Source: Marivita sp003149565
GTDB lineage: Bacteria; Pseudomonadota; Alphaproteobacteria; Rhodobacterales; Rhodobacteraceae
Assembly: GCF_965216415.1 (NCBI RefSeq)
Contig: NZ_CBDCFU010000002.1
Direction: 5' to 3' (one strand)
DNA length: 64,000 nucleotides
Made by a program: the position numbers and the translations under genes. Of the stretch, positions 25,771 through 34,987 are shown in pieces (the stretch's first letter is position 1; every line of letters begins with the position of its first letter). Under the pieces are notes generated by a model. The model had not been told where the DNA came from. It was given only the letters and a program-made list of their open reading frames with translations, and did not search any database.

Positions 25771-26277
25771 TCAGGGCAGCCGGACGATCCCGCCGAAGGG
25801 CGTTTCCGTGTCCCAGCCATCATGCAGATTAAGGATCGCGCAGACTGCGCGGATACATCCGGAGTGGGTGACAATCACGCAATCAGGCGGCGTTGCGTTC
25901 AACGCCGTTCGAACGCGCTCTTCCAGCATGGCGACACTCTCGCCTCCGTGCCCTGCATATCCCATAAAGTCCGCCGCCCATCCATCAAGATCATCGCGCG
26001 GAATATCGGACCACGCCCGGCCTTCCCAGGCACCGAAATCCATCTCGATCCATCCCTGTTCAGGCCGAACATCGACACCCGCCTGCGTGGCGATACGATC
26101 CGCCAGCCTATGGCACCGCGTCAACGGCGAGGTGACGACGCCGCCTGCCGTGGGAATCGCGGCAAGCACATCGCGCAGTTCGACCTCGAAGCTGTCCGCC
26201 AAGGCCAGATCGGTTCGTCCGTAGCACGTCCCTTTTGCCACGTCGGGCGTTGTGTGCCGAACAAGCGTCAAAGCCAT
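25771..26277 (-). CDS. cobC: Histidine phosphatase, alpha-ribazole phosphatase type
   Basis: A 168-aa member of the phosphoglycerate-mutase-like phosphatases. The catalytic motif is TLVRHTTPD near the N-terminus, with a matching THSGC later. It is adjacent to cobS and overlaps it by 10 bp, so it is probably the phosphatase that removes phosphate from alpha-ribazole 5'-phosphate (or adenosylcobalamin phosphate) in vitamin B12 nucleotide-loop assembly. The frame extends to 26385, but the ATG at 26277 is better. Without the cobS neighbour it would be just a histidine phosphatase. Confidence 0.82.
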   Translation of the reverse strand: MALTLVRHTTPDVAKGTCYGRTDLALADSFEVELRDVLAAIPTAGGVVTSPLTRCHRLADRIATQAGVDVRPEQGWIEMDFGAWEGRAWSDIPRDDLDGWAADFMGYAGHGGESVAMLEERVRTALNATPPDCVIVTHSGCIRAVCAILNLHDGWDTETPFGGIVRLP

Positions 26278-27035
26278 GCCGCGACCCCCAGATAAAAAGC
26301 GAGTTCCGTCACCTGTTGCATGCCTCCCAGGCAATCGCCGGTATAACCTGCCAACTTGCGCAGGAACATGGCGCGGAACTGCCATCCGACCAGCAGAGCG
26401 AGCGCGATCCCTGTCAGCGTGGCAAGAGAGCCGAACCAGGCCACTGCCGCGGCCACGAGCAAACAGGTTACCGCCAATGCAAAGCGATAGCCGTCTGGCA
26501 AAACAGTTGGGGCTACGAATTTTGCCCCCTTGTCGCGCGCGTAGGCATCAATGTGCACAACCTGCACCGCGGCCATCCGGCTTGCGCCATGCCCTATGAT
26601 CAGGGCGATCACCGCGTCAAGCGGAGCCATACTCATCAGCGCAACGGCTTTGAGCGCCAGAGCCAGACCAAGTGTCACGGTCCCGTAGGTTCCGATCCGA
26701 CTGTCCCGCATGATCTCTAACGCACGTTCCCGCGTCAGTCCGCCGCCCAGACCGTCAGCCGCATCTGCCAAACCGTCTTCGTGAAATGCCCCGGTCGCAT
26801 AGACCGTGGCGGCGATCGACAAAAGCACTGCAACCGGCATTGGCCAAATCTGCACCGCAACGAAAAGTACAGCCGCGCCGATGGCGCCAACCAGCATACC
26901 CACCAACGGATAAAACCGTGTCGCGCGGATCAGCAACGCATCAGAGAACGGCAGATCCCGCGGCACCGGCAAGCGGGTCAGGAATTGGACAGCCAGCAAG
27001 AACTCTTGCCACCGCGTTGCCGAAACCTCTGTCAT
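26268..27035 (-). CDS. cobS: Adenosylcobinamide-GDP ribazoletransferase
   Basis: The last major step of cobalamin assembly: it joins adenosylcobinamide-GDP and alpha-ribazole (phosphate). The 255-aa membrane protein has six or seven hydrophobic segments. Family motifs are FLTRLPVP near the N-terminus and the acidic cluster GAFHEDGLADAADGLGGG. It is first in an operon with cobC, which overlaps its end. The window contains no cobU/cobT, and no cobalamin riboswitch is recognisable in the 205 bp before it. Confidence 0.92.
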   Translation of the reverse strand: MTEVSATRWQEFLLAVQFLTRLPVPRDLPFSDALLIRATRFYPLVGMLVGAIGAAVLFVAVQIWPMPVAVLLSIAATVYATGAFHEDGLADAADGLGGGLTRERALEIMRDSRIGTYGTVTLGLALALKAVALMSMAPLDAVIALIIGHGASRMAAVQVVHIDAYARDKGAKFVAPTVLPDGYRFALAVTCLLVAAAVAWFGSLATLTGIALALLVGWQFRAMFLRKLAGYTGDCLGGMQQVTELAFYLGVAAWL

Positions 27036-27240
27036 ACGCCCCCCGGATACCGCACCAGCACTGTCTTGGCCCCGGTGTGTGATACGTCACGCACCCGACC
27101 TATTTGCTGTCTCACCATGTCCGTTTGCTAATTGCGCCCAAGGATCGCGGCAACAGCAAATGCGACGCAGTCACGGCCGAAAACCAACGCTTGGATTTTT
27201 CCCGCTTGACCCACCGCGCGGACACGCACAAACACCGCGC

Positions 27241-28278
27241 ATGGCACAGTCTGTTCTAACGATTGATCTGGGTGCGATTTGCGCCAACTGGCGGGCATTG
27301 GCGGCAATGAACGACGGCGAGACCGCCGCAGTCGTCAAGGCCAACGCCTATGGGCTTGGTGCGGCCAAGGTTGCAAAAGCGCTTGCCGACGAAGGCGCGC
27401 GCACGTTCTTTGTTGCTCAGGCGGAAGAAGGCGTCAGTCTTCGCGGCGCCCTTGGATCCGGCCCCAAGATTTACGTGTTCGGTGGGCACATGGACGGCGA
27501 CGCTGACCTGATCCGGCAAGCCGATCTGGTGCCGATGATCAATTCCATCGACCAGATGCTGCGCCATGTCGAAGCCTTGCCGGGACATCCGTTCGGCATT
27601 CAACTCGACAGCGGGATGAATCGGCTTGGAATGGAACCCGCCGAATGGTCCGCGCTGAGGGAAATTGCGCTCAGCCAGAACCCGGTGCTTGTGATGAGCC
27701 ATCTCGCCTGTGCCGACGACGCCAGCCACGGCATGAATGAATTCCAGCTTCAGACCTTCCGCCAGATGACCGACGGGATCGACGCCCCACGGTCGCTCGC
27801 AGCAACAGGTGGCGTGGTGATGGGTGCGGCGTATCATTTCGACATGACGCGTCCCGGAATCGGCCTTTATGGCGGTCTGCCCTTTGTGGAAGCGCGCCCG
27901 GTCGTCTCTTTGTCGATTCCCGTAATTCAAGTGCGCGATGTGAACCCCGGCGAGTCTGTGGGGTATGGCAACAGCTGGGTGGCCCGCGTGCAAAGCAGAA
28001 TCGCCACGATTTCGGCGGGCTATGCCGATGGCATCATCCGCGCGATGGGACCCAAGGCCCATGTCTGGGCTGGCGAAACACGCTGCAAAATCGTTGGACG
28101 CATCTCTATGGACCTGATCGGTGTCGATGTCGGCCCGGTCAAAGATATGCCCGACAGGGTCGAACTGATGGGACGTCACCAATCCATCGACACCCTGGCC
28201 GACGCGGCCGGCACAATTGGATACGAGATCCTGACGTCTTTGGGGACACGCTACGCCCGCACCTATATCAGCACGTGA
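27241..28278 (+). CDS. alr: Alanine racemase
   Basis: PLP enzyme that makes D-alanine for peptidoglycan. It is 345 aa from the ATG at 27241 (MAQSVLTIDLGAI). The PLP lysine is K33 in AAVVKANAYGLG. The catalytic tyrosine region is GESVGYGNSW. The C-terminal beta-domain has ISMDLIGVDV. The frame runs back to 27079 without family similarity. It heads a run of plus-strand genes through the two small membrane proteins towards radA. Confidence 0.95.
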   Translation: MAQSVLTIDLGAICANWRALAAMNDGETAAVVKANAYGLGAAKVAKALADEGARTFFVAQAEEGVSLRGALGSGPKIYVFGGHMDGDADLIRQADLVPMINSIDQMLRHVEALPGHPFGIQLDSGMNRLGMEPAEWSALREIALSQNPVLVMSHLACADDASHGMNEFQLQTFRQMTDGIDAPRSLAATGGVVMGAAYHFDMTRPGIGLYGGLPFVEARPVVSLSIPVIQVRDVNPGESVGYGNSWVARVQSRIATISAGYADGIIRAMGPKAHVWAGETRCKIVGRISMDLIGVDVGPVKDMPDRVELMGRHQSIDTLADAAGTIGYEILTSLGTRYARTYIST

Positions 28279-28291
28279 GGCGACGGAGGGT

Positions 28292-28678
28292 ATGAGCTTC
28301 TTTGAACCCTCTCCCGTCCTGCTGGCCTTCATTTTCGCACAACGGTTCGTGTTCTTTGAGGTACTGGCAGCGCTCGCCCTGCTCCGCATTTTTGTCGGTC
28401 GGGGCATTGCCCGTCTACCGGCGCTCCTGACCCTTATGATTTGCGCCGCTGCGGTGTTCGCCACATTCGCTCCGGCTCTGAACCTACAAACCCTGCCGCT
28501 TTATGCGGACATCGCACGCGTGCAGGCTCTGGGCGGCGGGATGGCGATGCCGCTGATGGCGTCCGGCGTGTTTGCAACCAGCCTGTTCATCCCGCAACGG
28601 CGTTGGCGCTGGATCGATATGCTGCACCTTTTAGGTGTGATCGCCTTCCTCGGCCTCTGGATCGCAACCCGTCTCTGA
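28292..28678 (+). CDS. Small integral membrane protein
   Basis: A 128-aa protein with about four hydrophobic helices (residues about 5-35, 40-62, 75-97 and 107-126). No recognised motif. It starts 13 bp after alr and ends 3 bp before the PqiA-like gene, so the three are probably one operon. The spacing suggests a functional tie to the PqiA-like protein, but none can be shown. Confidence 0.6.
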   Translation: MSFFEPSPVLLAFIFAQRFVFFEVLAALALLRIFVGRGIARLPALLTLMICAAAVFATFAPALNLQTLPLYADIARVQALGGGMAMPLMASGVFATSLFIPQRRWRWIDMLHLLGVIAFLGLWIATRL

Positions 28679-28681
28679 CTG

Positions 28682-29122
28682 ATGGCTGCGCTCAAGTGGA
28701 TCAATCTGTCCCTGCTGGCGCTCTACCCGGTGGCGTGGTCCGCGCCCTTGATGCGCGCTGGCCTGTTACCCTTGTTTGGCCTCAGCGAGATCAGCGTTCT
28801 TACCGGGCTTCGGGCGCTGTGGGAAACTGACCTGCTTCTGGCAGCGATTGTCGCGTTATTCGCTTTGGTCGCCCCGTATGTCAAAACCATCGGCTTGGCC
28901 TTGGTCCAATTCAACATTGTTGGACGCGCCAGACTGCCGATGCTTGCGGTGATGGGAAAGGTTGCAATGGCCGACATCTTTCTGATCGCGCTCTATATCA
29001 CCATCGTCAAAGGCATCGGAATCGGGCGTATCGAAACCGCATGGGGGCTGTACCTTTTCACAGCCTGCATTCTGGCATCACTTATGATCAGCATCGCAGA
29101 GGCACGGCGCTGGCGTGATTGA
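28682..29122 (+). CDS. PqiA-like (paraquat-inducible A family) membrane protein
   Basis: A 146-aa protein with four membrane segments, resembling one half of PqiA. The VAPYVKTIGLALVQF and KVAMADIFLIALYITIVKG blocks are typical of the family. PqiA works with MCE-domain proteins in envelope lipid transport, but no MCE gene is nearby. The single-domain form is common in Rhodobacterales. It lacks the N-terminal zinc-ribbon cysteines of full PqiA. Confidence 0.7.
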   Translation: MAALKWINLSLLALYPVAWSAPLMRAGLLPLFGLSEISVLTGLRALWETDLLLAAIVALFALVAPYVKTIGLALVQFNIVGRARLPMLAVMGKVAMADIFLIALYITIVKGIGIGRIETAWGLYLFTACILASLMISIAEARRWRD

Positions 29123-29272
29123 CCATAAAACGGAAACAATCGTCACGCGTGCGAAACACTGTTCGCATTGTTAGCCGACCTCGGAAAAATCGTTGAAAAA
29201 CAGTATGTCGATCTGACCACTTAGCAAAAATTTCCCCGCATTGCCGGGAATTGCATGGTTACTTGGTGCGCG

Positions 29273-29801
29273 ATGACTGGTGCGGTGCAGTCGCTTGGCG
29301 GGGCGACAGGCAGGGTGATCCAGCGTGCGATGGCGTTCTGCGTGGCGGTGCTGGGCATCTGCGCTTTGGGATATACGCCTGCCTGCGCGCTTGGGTATGC
29401 GCCTTGGCTTGAAATGATCGGGACATTTGGGGGCGTCAGCTACCTAAAGGCCGGAGCGCTGGTGCAGATCGGTCTCACCGCGCGGTCGCTCGGATTTTTG
29501 CGCGTTTTGCCGGCCAATGCCAGAATCATGGCGCTTGAAACATCCAACCGCCGAAATGCGTGTGTGGATCGGCCGGGTCGAGCTGGAAGAAAGCGTGGCC
29601 CAGACGCAACTGGAGCGTTTGCAGGAAGAACTCTTCGATCTGCTGCCCGAGATCTACGGCAAAGCGCCCACAACGGCCATGCCGCAGCGCAAAGTGAACA
29701 AGAAGCAGGAAGCCTCCGACCAGTGGGACGAGCCGCCCTCATTCCCCGACACCGACGACAACCGGATCGTGGCCCTTCTCGCGCGGCGCGTTGGCGAATA
29801 A
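29273..29801 (+). pseudogene. Internally deleted membrane/coiled-coil gene upstream of radA
   Basis: One frame from 29273 encodes MTGAVQSLGGATGRVIQRAM, membrane helices and then NARIMALETSNR. The next frame from about 29517 encodes a C-terminal piece, RVWIGRVELEESVAQTQLERLQEELFDLLPEI. Rhodobacterales genomes commonly carry, just before radA, a protein of about 230 aa that starts and ends with such sequences around a long coiled coil. Here the middle, about 130 codons, appears missing and the reading frame is shifted. A duplicated GYTPACAL stretch is also present. The identification rests on memory of that family. The alternative is a short 94-aa gene at 29517-29801. Confidence 0.5.
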
Positions 29802-29858
29802 GCAGCACGACGCAGCCGCCGCTTGCAGGCCCGCGCTGCTTGGGTCACAAGCGTCGTC

Positions 29859-31226
29859 ATGGCGAAATCCTCAGCATCCTTTGTCTGCCAATCCTGCGGC
29901 AATAGCACGACCAAATGGTCCGGCCGTTGCGATGCCTGCGGCGAATGGAACTCCATCGTAGAGGAGGTGCCTCTTGCCGCAGGACCCGCAGCCAAGACGC
30001 TCGGCGCGTCAAAGGGGCGGTCCCTGCCGTTGAGCGATCTTTCGGGCCATGAGGCCCCCCCGCCCCGCACCACATCGAAACTGGACGAATTGGATCGCGT
30101 GCTTGGCGGCGGGCTTGTCCCCGCCTCCGCACTTCTGGTCGGTGGCGATCCGGGCATCGGAAAATCGACCCTTCTCCTGCAGGCCGCCGCCGCCTTCGCT
30201 CAAGCCGGCCTCAAGGTGGTCTACATCTCGGGCGAAGAGGCCAGCGCCCAAGTACGGATGCGCGCCGCCCGTCTGGGACTGCGCAACGCGCCAGTAAAGC
30301 TCGCGACCGAAACCAACCTGCGCGACATCCTGACGACGCTGGAAAATGAAAAACCCGATCTGGCGATCATCGACTCGATCCAGACCATGTGGGCCGACAA
30401 CGTCGCCTCTGCCCCTGGCAGCGTGGCTCAGGTGCGCGCCTCGGCACACGAGCTGACCAGCTTTGCCAAACGGCGAGGCACCTCGGTGATCATGGTGGGC
30501 CATGTCACCAAGGACGGCCAGATCGCAGGCCCCCGCGTGGTCGAACACATGGTCGACACGGTGCTCTATTTCGAGGGCGAACGCGGCCATCAATTCCGCA
30601 TCCTGCGCGCAGTCAAGAACCGCTTTGGTCCAGCGGATGAAATCGGCGTCTTCGAAATGACCGGTGGCGGTCTGGCCGAGGTTGCGAATCCCTCGGCTCT
30701 GTTTCTCAGCGAACGCGGTGATCCATCGCCCGGCTCGGCCGTGTTCGCCGGGATCGAGGGGACCCGACCGGTTCTGGTGGAATTCCAGGCGCTTGTGGCC
30801 CCCACGCCACACAGCCAGCCACGCCGCTCGGTTGTGGGATGGGATGGCGGACGCCTTGCCATGATCCTTGCCGTACTCGAAGCGCGCTGCGGCATCCCCT
30901 TTGCGGGGCTGGATGTCTATCTCAACGTGGCCGGTGGCATGAAGGTCAGCGAACCAGCAGCGGATCTGGCGGTCGCGGCGGCCATCCTGTCAGCCCGCGA
31001 AGATGTGGCCCTGCCGCCAGAAACCGTGGTTTTCGGGGAAATCAGCCTGTCCGGCGCGCTGCGGCCCGTAGGTCAAACCGAAAATCGGTTGAAAGAAGCA
31101 CAAAAACTTGGTTTTACCGCCGCGATAGTGCCAAAGGGCGGAACATCGGTTCCCCGCGAAGGGATCGCAGCAACCGAAATTGATGCTCTGGCGAGTTTTG
31201 TTGGTGATGTGTTCGGCGCCGGTTAG
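29859..31226 (+). CDS. radA: DNA repair protein RadA
   Basis: RecA-related ATPase that promotes branch migration in recombinational repair. It is 455 aa from the ATG at 29859 (MAKSSASF). It has the N-terminal C4 zinc finger CQSCGNSTTKWSGRCDACGEW (written in two parts: CQSCGN and CDACGEW), Walker A GGDPGIGKSTLL, the RadA-specific KNRFG motif and a C-terminal Lon-protease-like domain with GGMKVSEPAADLA. Order radA-cvpA-purF follows, as in other Rhodobacterales. Confidence 0.96.
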   Translation: MAKSSASFVCQSCGNSTTKWSGRCDACGEWNSIVEEVPLAAGPAAKTLGASKGRSLPLSDLSGHEAPPPRTTSKLDELDRVLGGGLVPASALLVGGDPGIGKSTLLLQAAAAFAQAGLKVVYISGEEASAQVRMRAARLGLRNAPVKLATETNLRDILTTLENEKPDLAIIDSIQTMWADNVASAPGSVAQVRASAHELTSFAKRRGTSVIMVGHVTKDGQIAGPRVVEHMVDTVLYFEGERGHQFRILRAVKNRFGPADEIGVFEMTGGGLAEVANPSALFLSERGDPSPGSAVFAGIEGTRPVLVEFQALVAPTPHSQPRRSVVGWDGGRLAMILAVLEARCGIPFAGLDVYLNVAGGMKVSEPAADLAVAAAILSAREDVALPPETVVFGEISLSGALRPVGQTENRLKEAQKLGFTAAIVPKGGTSVPREGIAATEIDALASFVGDVFGAG

Positions 31227-31258
31227 CGCCATCCGTATAAAAAGAAGGGCAAGGACCG

Positions 31259-31831
31259 ATGGAAGGGTTCACCATTATTGACGGCGTTGTGGCCGTCGTC
31301 ATCGTTCTGTCTGCGCTTCTTGCCTATTCCCGCGGCATCGTCCGCGAAGCGATGGCCATCCTTGGCTGGATTGCAGCAGCCATCCTTGGCTTCATGTTCG
31401 GCCCGCAATTACGCCCCTTGATGACGGAGATCCCCGTCATTGGTGAATTCATGAGCGGCAGTTGCGAATTGAGCGTGATCGGCGGGTTCGCTGCAGTGTT
31501 CACCGTTGCGCTGGTGATCATGTCGTTCTTCACCCCGCTCTTCTCGACAATCGTGCAACGCTCGGCGCTCGGCGGCGTGGATCAGGCGCTTGGGTTTCTT
31601 TTTGGTGTGGCGCGCGGTGTTCTCCTCGTTGCAGTGGCTTTCTTTGTGTATCAGGTCGTGGTCACCTCGCAGGACATCGCCATGATCGACGACAGCCGCT
31701 CTGCCGTGGTCTTCAGCCGCTTCACCGGCCAGATCGAAGAACAGAACCCGGAACAGGCGCTCGGCTGGATCACCGCGCAATACGAAGCACTGGTCAGCGT
31801 TTGTGATGCGCCCGACGAAAGCGGAACCTGA
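31259..31831 (+). CDS. cvpA: CvpA-family membrane protein
   Basis: A 190-aa protein with four transmembrane segments (FTIIDGVVAVVIVLSALLAYS at the N-terminus, then two central and one more), and a soluble C-terminal tail. The family was named for colicin V production and often lies just before purF, as here (with an insertion between). It begins 32 bp after radA. The convergent gene on the minus strand begins its stop at the very next base. Confidence 0.9.
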   Translation: MEGFTIIDGVVAVVIVLSALLAYSRGIVREAMAILGWIAAAILGFMFGPQLRPLMTEIPVIGEFMSGSCELSVIGGFAAVFTVALVIMSFFTPLFSTIVQRSALGGVDQALGFLFGVARGVLLVAVAFFVYQVVVTSQDIAMIDDSRSAVVFSRFTGQIEEQNPEQALGWITAQYEALVSVCDAPDESGT

Positions 31832-33016
31832 TCAGGGCAAAAACGTATCAATTTCCTGCATCAGCACTTCGAAAGCCGGATCTCGTGGTGAAATGAGATG
31901 ATTGGCTGTGTCCAATTGCAAAAGCTGCGCGTTCGGTAACGTGGCTGCAATCAATTGTCCCTGGCTGAAGGGATGGATGCTGTCGCGTAATGAATGCGCA
32001 ACTAGCGTCGGCGCAGACACATCTTTCAGCACGTCAAGCTCATCATAACGAGAGCAGCACTCGCGGATTTCAATTGCGCGCTCAGCTGTGGCCGACGCGG
32101 TTTGTAGTTCGAGGATTTCTGACAATTCACTCTCACTCGCACTTGGCATGAACAAAGTCCCAAGCGATCTGAGGTAGCCGCTGTCGGGCTGGCCCCACCC
32201 GTTGCGGATCATTAGACCAAGCGCCTCAGTCAGGGTCGAACCGCTTCCGACATCGCGGACACGCGTGCCCTGGATGAACGCACCGATTGTCACAATCCGA
32301 TCAATACGGTCCGGGTATCGCGCGGCAAAATGAAATGCGACGGCACCGCTTTGCGAGGATGCAAGTAGCGAAAACCGGTCGAGACCAGCCGCGTCCACCA
32401 CCGCCTTCATATCTGCGACACCGTTCTCTACCGAAATCTCGCCACAATCGCGTCCGGACAATCCCGTACCCCGCGGATCATAGCGCACGAGCCTGTGCCT
32501 GGCGCTGAGCCGACGAATCCATGGTCCCCAGATCGTGCTGGTGAGATCTCTCTCCAGGTGGGTCAACCAGTGCCCGGCCCGAACCAAAGGCGGGCCATCG
32601 CCGATATCGGACCATGCAAGAACCACTCCATCATGTGACGAAATCATTCTTACAGTCTGTTTCAGCGGAACCCGGTCCAACGTTTCCGCCCCGCTGGACG
32701 CGTCGTCGAGTCGTCGCACCGCAACGGCGAGCCGAATGCCGCAGCGTGGTACCGTTTGAATGATCTCCTGCCTTTGGCCCGTATCGCCTACAGCCGAACG
32801 CGCGGCGCTGATCCGTGCTGCAATCGTCGCATCCGAAACATGTCTGCCTTTCCAGACAAACTCGACAAGGCGTTCATACGACACCAAGTCTCCGCCAGAG
32901 TCAGCAAGAAGATGCAACAATGCAAAGACTTGAGGCTCGACATGGATCTCTTCTGAATCCCGCATCAAGCTATGCGTATCGACGTTGATCACAGATGAGG
33001 CAAAGGCATATCTCAT
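31832..33016 (-). CDS. Winged-helix regulator fused to alpha/beta hydrolase
   Basis: A 394-aa fusion. Residues about 10-100 form an OmpR/PhoB-type DNA-binding winged helix (IHVEPQVFALLHLLADSGGDLVSYERLVEFVW, split here by description, then SDATIAARISAARSAVGD). Residues about 130-390 form an alpha/beta hydrolase with nucleophile region LLASSQSGAVAF, RYDPRGTGLS, and final histidine in DTANHLIS. The long frame to 33361 is ignored; MRYAFASSV at 33016 is a good family start. It may bind DNA in response to a hydrolase-domain ligand. It is divergent from the 56-aa gene at 33170. Confidence 0.8.
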   Translation of the reverse strand: MRYAFASSVINVDTHSLMRDSEEIHVEPQVFALLHLLADSGGDLVSYERLVEFVWKGRHVSDATIAARISAARSAVGDTGQRQEIIQTVPRCGIRLAVAVRRLDDASSGAETLDRVPLKQTVRMISSHDGVVLAWSDIGDGPPLVRAGHWLTHLERDLTSTIWGPWIRRLSARHRLVRYDPRGTGLSGRDCGEISVENGVADMKAVVDAAGLDRFSLLASSQSGAVAFHFAARYPDRIDRIVTIGAFIQGTRVRDVGSGSTLTEALGLMIRNGWGQPDSGYLRSLGTLFMPSASESELSEILELQTASATAERAIEIRECCSRYDELDVLKDVSAPTLVAHSLRDSIHPFSQGQLIAATLPNAQLLQLDTANHLISPRDPAFEVLMQEIDTFLP

Positions 33017-33169
33017 GACCTCATGCTGCGACTCCCGGTCTGGTTTCTCAAGATATTTTGGAAATATCACGGGGATCTTTGACAGATCACAAGCCCTTCT
33101 AAAGGCCTCCTTCAAGCGCACTGACCTCAACCAAGGCAGAATGACGTCACTGTAAGCAAGGAGGCAAAG

Positions 33170-33340
33170 ATGACCGACTCTGACAAAATCCGTTACCGCC
33201 CAGACGGTTCGATCGATACTGGGTTTTACATGGCGCAAGGTCGCGCATTGCGCAGCGGCAAAGTTCATGAACTGCTGGGTCGAACACCGAAAGACAACCG
33301 CCGTGCACCCAAACTGCTCCCTGTGCCGTTGTTCGGATGA
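33170..33340 (+). CDS. Small conserved-type protein, 56 aa
   Basis: Starts MTDSDKIRYRPDGSIDTGFY and ends LLPVPLFG. The ribosome site AAGGAGG lies 5 nt upstream of the ATG, the best in this neighbourhood. The RYRPDGSIDT-x-FY-x-x-x-GR-x-x-RS pattern recalls small proteins I have seen in Rhodobacterales and other alphaproteobacteria, of unknown function. It is divergent from the regulator/hydrolase gene (153 bp between starts), which may control it. It is shorter than usual gene-finding cut-offs. Confidence 0.6.
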   Translation: MTDSDKIRYRPDGSIDTGFYMAQGRALRSGKVHELLGRTPKDNRRAPKLLPVPLFG

Positions 33341-33459
33341 GCCAGGCACCTGCCTCGGCACGCCACCTTCCGAGGAGGTACAGAGTGCCGGGGTATCACT
33401 GATCTGAACACAGGCTGATCACAATAAAATCAAATTCAGCATCCTGACGTGACACGACT

Positions 33460-33497
33460 GTGGCAACCCCCTATGAGGGGGCATCCTCTGCTGCCAC
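33460..33497 (+). promoter_or_regulatory. Structured purF leader element
   Basis: Nested pairing: GTGGCA (33460-33465) with TGCCAC (33492-33497), enclosing CCCCC-TATGA-GGGGG (33467-33481). It lies 33 nt before the purF ATG, so folding could affect ribosome access or termination. Not matched to a known riboswitch. Confidence 0.45.
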
Positions 33498-33529
33498 GGA
33501 TTCGGAGTACCGATTTGTCCGACACCCAG

Positions 33530-34987
33530 ATGCCCCCCGCCCATCCATTCGACGACGACAAACTCAAGGAAGAATGCGGAATTTTCGGCGTTGTCGGCGT
33601 GACCGACGCGGCGAACTTCGTCGCCCTTGGTTTGCATGCCCTGCAACATCGCGGGCAAGAAGCGGGTGGAATTGTCAGCCACCATCCCGAGCACGGCTTC
33701 AACAGTGCTCGCCGCTTCGGCTATGTGCGCGATAATTTCACCAGCCAGAAGCTGATGGAGACCCTGCCCGGCGAACTGGCTATCGGCCACGTACGTTATT
33801 CTACCGCCGGATCGAAAGGCCAGACCCAGATCCGGGATGTGCAGCCGTTCTTCGGCGAATTTTCCATGGGCGGCGCGGCGATTGCCCATAACGGCAACAT
33901 CACCAATGCCGAAGCGCTGCGCCGCGAGTTGATCGACCGCGGCTCGATCTTCCAGTCTTCCTCGGACAGCGAATGCATCATCCACCTTATGGCACGCTCG
34001 CTCCAGCGCAACATCCCTGAACGCATGGAAGACGCGCTGCGCCGCGTTGAAGGCGCGTTCTCGGTTGTGGCGATGACCCGAACCAAGCTGATCGGCGTCC
34101 GCGATCCTCTGGGTGTGCGTCCGCTGGTGCTGGGCAAAATCGGCGATGGCTGGGCGCTCAGCTCGGAAACCTGCGCGCTCGACATCATTGGCGCCGACTA
34201 CGTCCGCGAAATCGAACCGGGTGAAATGGTGGTGATTACCGCTGAAAAAGGCGTCGAATCCATCCGCCCATTCCGGCCGCAGCGCTCGCGCTTCTGCATC
34301 TTTGAGCATGTCTATTTTTCGCGCCCCGACAGCATAATTGGCGACCGCTCGGTCTACGAGACCCGCCGTCAAATCGGCGTGGAGCTGGCGCGGGAAACCC
34401 CCGTCGATGCTGATCTCGTCTGCCCCGTGCCTGACAGCGGCACCCCGGCCGCTATCGGCTATGCCCACGAGAGCGGCATTCCCTATGGCATGGGAATCAT
34501 CCGCAATCAGTATATGGGTCGCACCTTCATCGAGCCGACCGAACAGATCCGCAACATGGGGGTCCGCCTCAAGCTCAACGTCAACCGCGCGCTCATCAAG
34601 GGCAAGCGGGTGATCCTTGTAGATGACAGCGTGGTGCGCGGTACCACCAGCCGCAAGATCAAGGAAATGATCCTCGACGCAGGTGCCGCCGAGGTGCATT
34701 TCCGCATTGCCTCTCCCCCCACAGCATGGCCCTGCTTCTACGGTGTGGACACACCGCAGCGCGAAAAGCTGCTGGCGGCGACCATGTCCGAAGACGAGAT
34801 GCGCGACCATCTCGGCGTGGACAGTCTGAAATTCATCTCACTCGACGGTCTTTACCGTGCCGTCGGCGAAGCGTCGGGCCGTGATCCAAAGTCACCACAA
34901 TATTGCGACGCCTGTTTCTCCGGTGAATACCCCGTTGAGCCATCTGACATGCTGGAGAAAGGCTTCCAGATGAAGGCTGCCGAGTAA
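33530..34987 (+). CDS. purF: Amidophosphoribosyltransferase
   Basis: First committed step of purine synthesis: PRPP plus glutamine to phosphoribosylamine. It is 485 aa from the ATG at 33530 (MPPAHPFDDDKLKEE). The catalytic nucleophile is the cysteine of ECGIFGV, exposed after propeptide removal. The glutaminase domain has HALQHRGQEAGGI and HVRYSTAGS. The PRPP site is VILVDDSVVRGTTSRK. The frame also opens at a GTG (33449), but that would run through the leader hairpin. Confidence 0.95.
   Translation: MPPAHPFDDDKLKEECGIFGVVGVTDAANFVALGLHALQHRGQEAGGIVSHHPEHGFNSARRFGYVRDNFTSQKLMETLPGELAIGHVRYSTAGSKGQTQIRDVQPFFGEFSMGGAAIAHNGNITNAEALRRELIDRGSIFQSSSDSECIIHLMARSLQRNIPERMEDALRRVEGAFSVVAMTRTKLIGVRDPLGVRPLVLGKIGDGWALSSETCALDIIGADYVREIEPGEMVVITAEKGVESIRPFRPQRSRFCIFEHVYFSRPDSIIGDRSVYETRRQIGVELARETPVDADLVCPVPDSGTPAAIGYAHESGIPYGMGIIRNQYMGRTFIEPTEQIRNMGVRLKLNVNRALIKGKRVILVDDSVVRGTTSRKIKEMILDAGAAEVHFRIASPPTAWPCFYGVDTPQREKLLAATMSEDEMRDHLGVDSLKFISLDGLYRAVGEASGRDPKSPQYCDACFSGEYPVEPSDMLEKGFQMKAAE

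Noticed and set aside
27074..27095. Imperfect palindrome GGTGTGTGA-TACG-TCACGCACC
   Set aside because: Mismatched and without a matching regulator; too weak to list.
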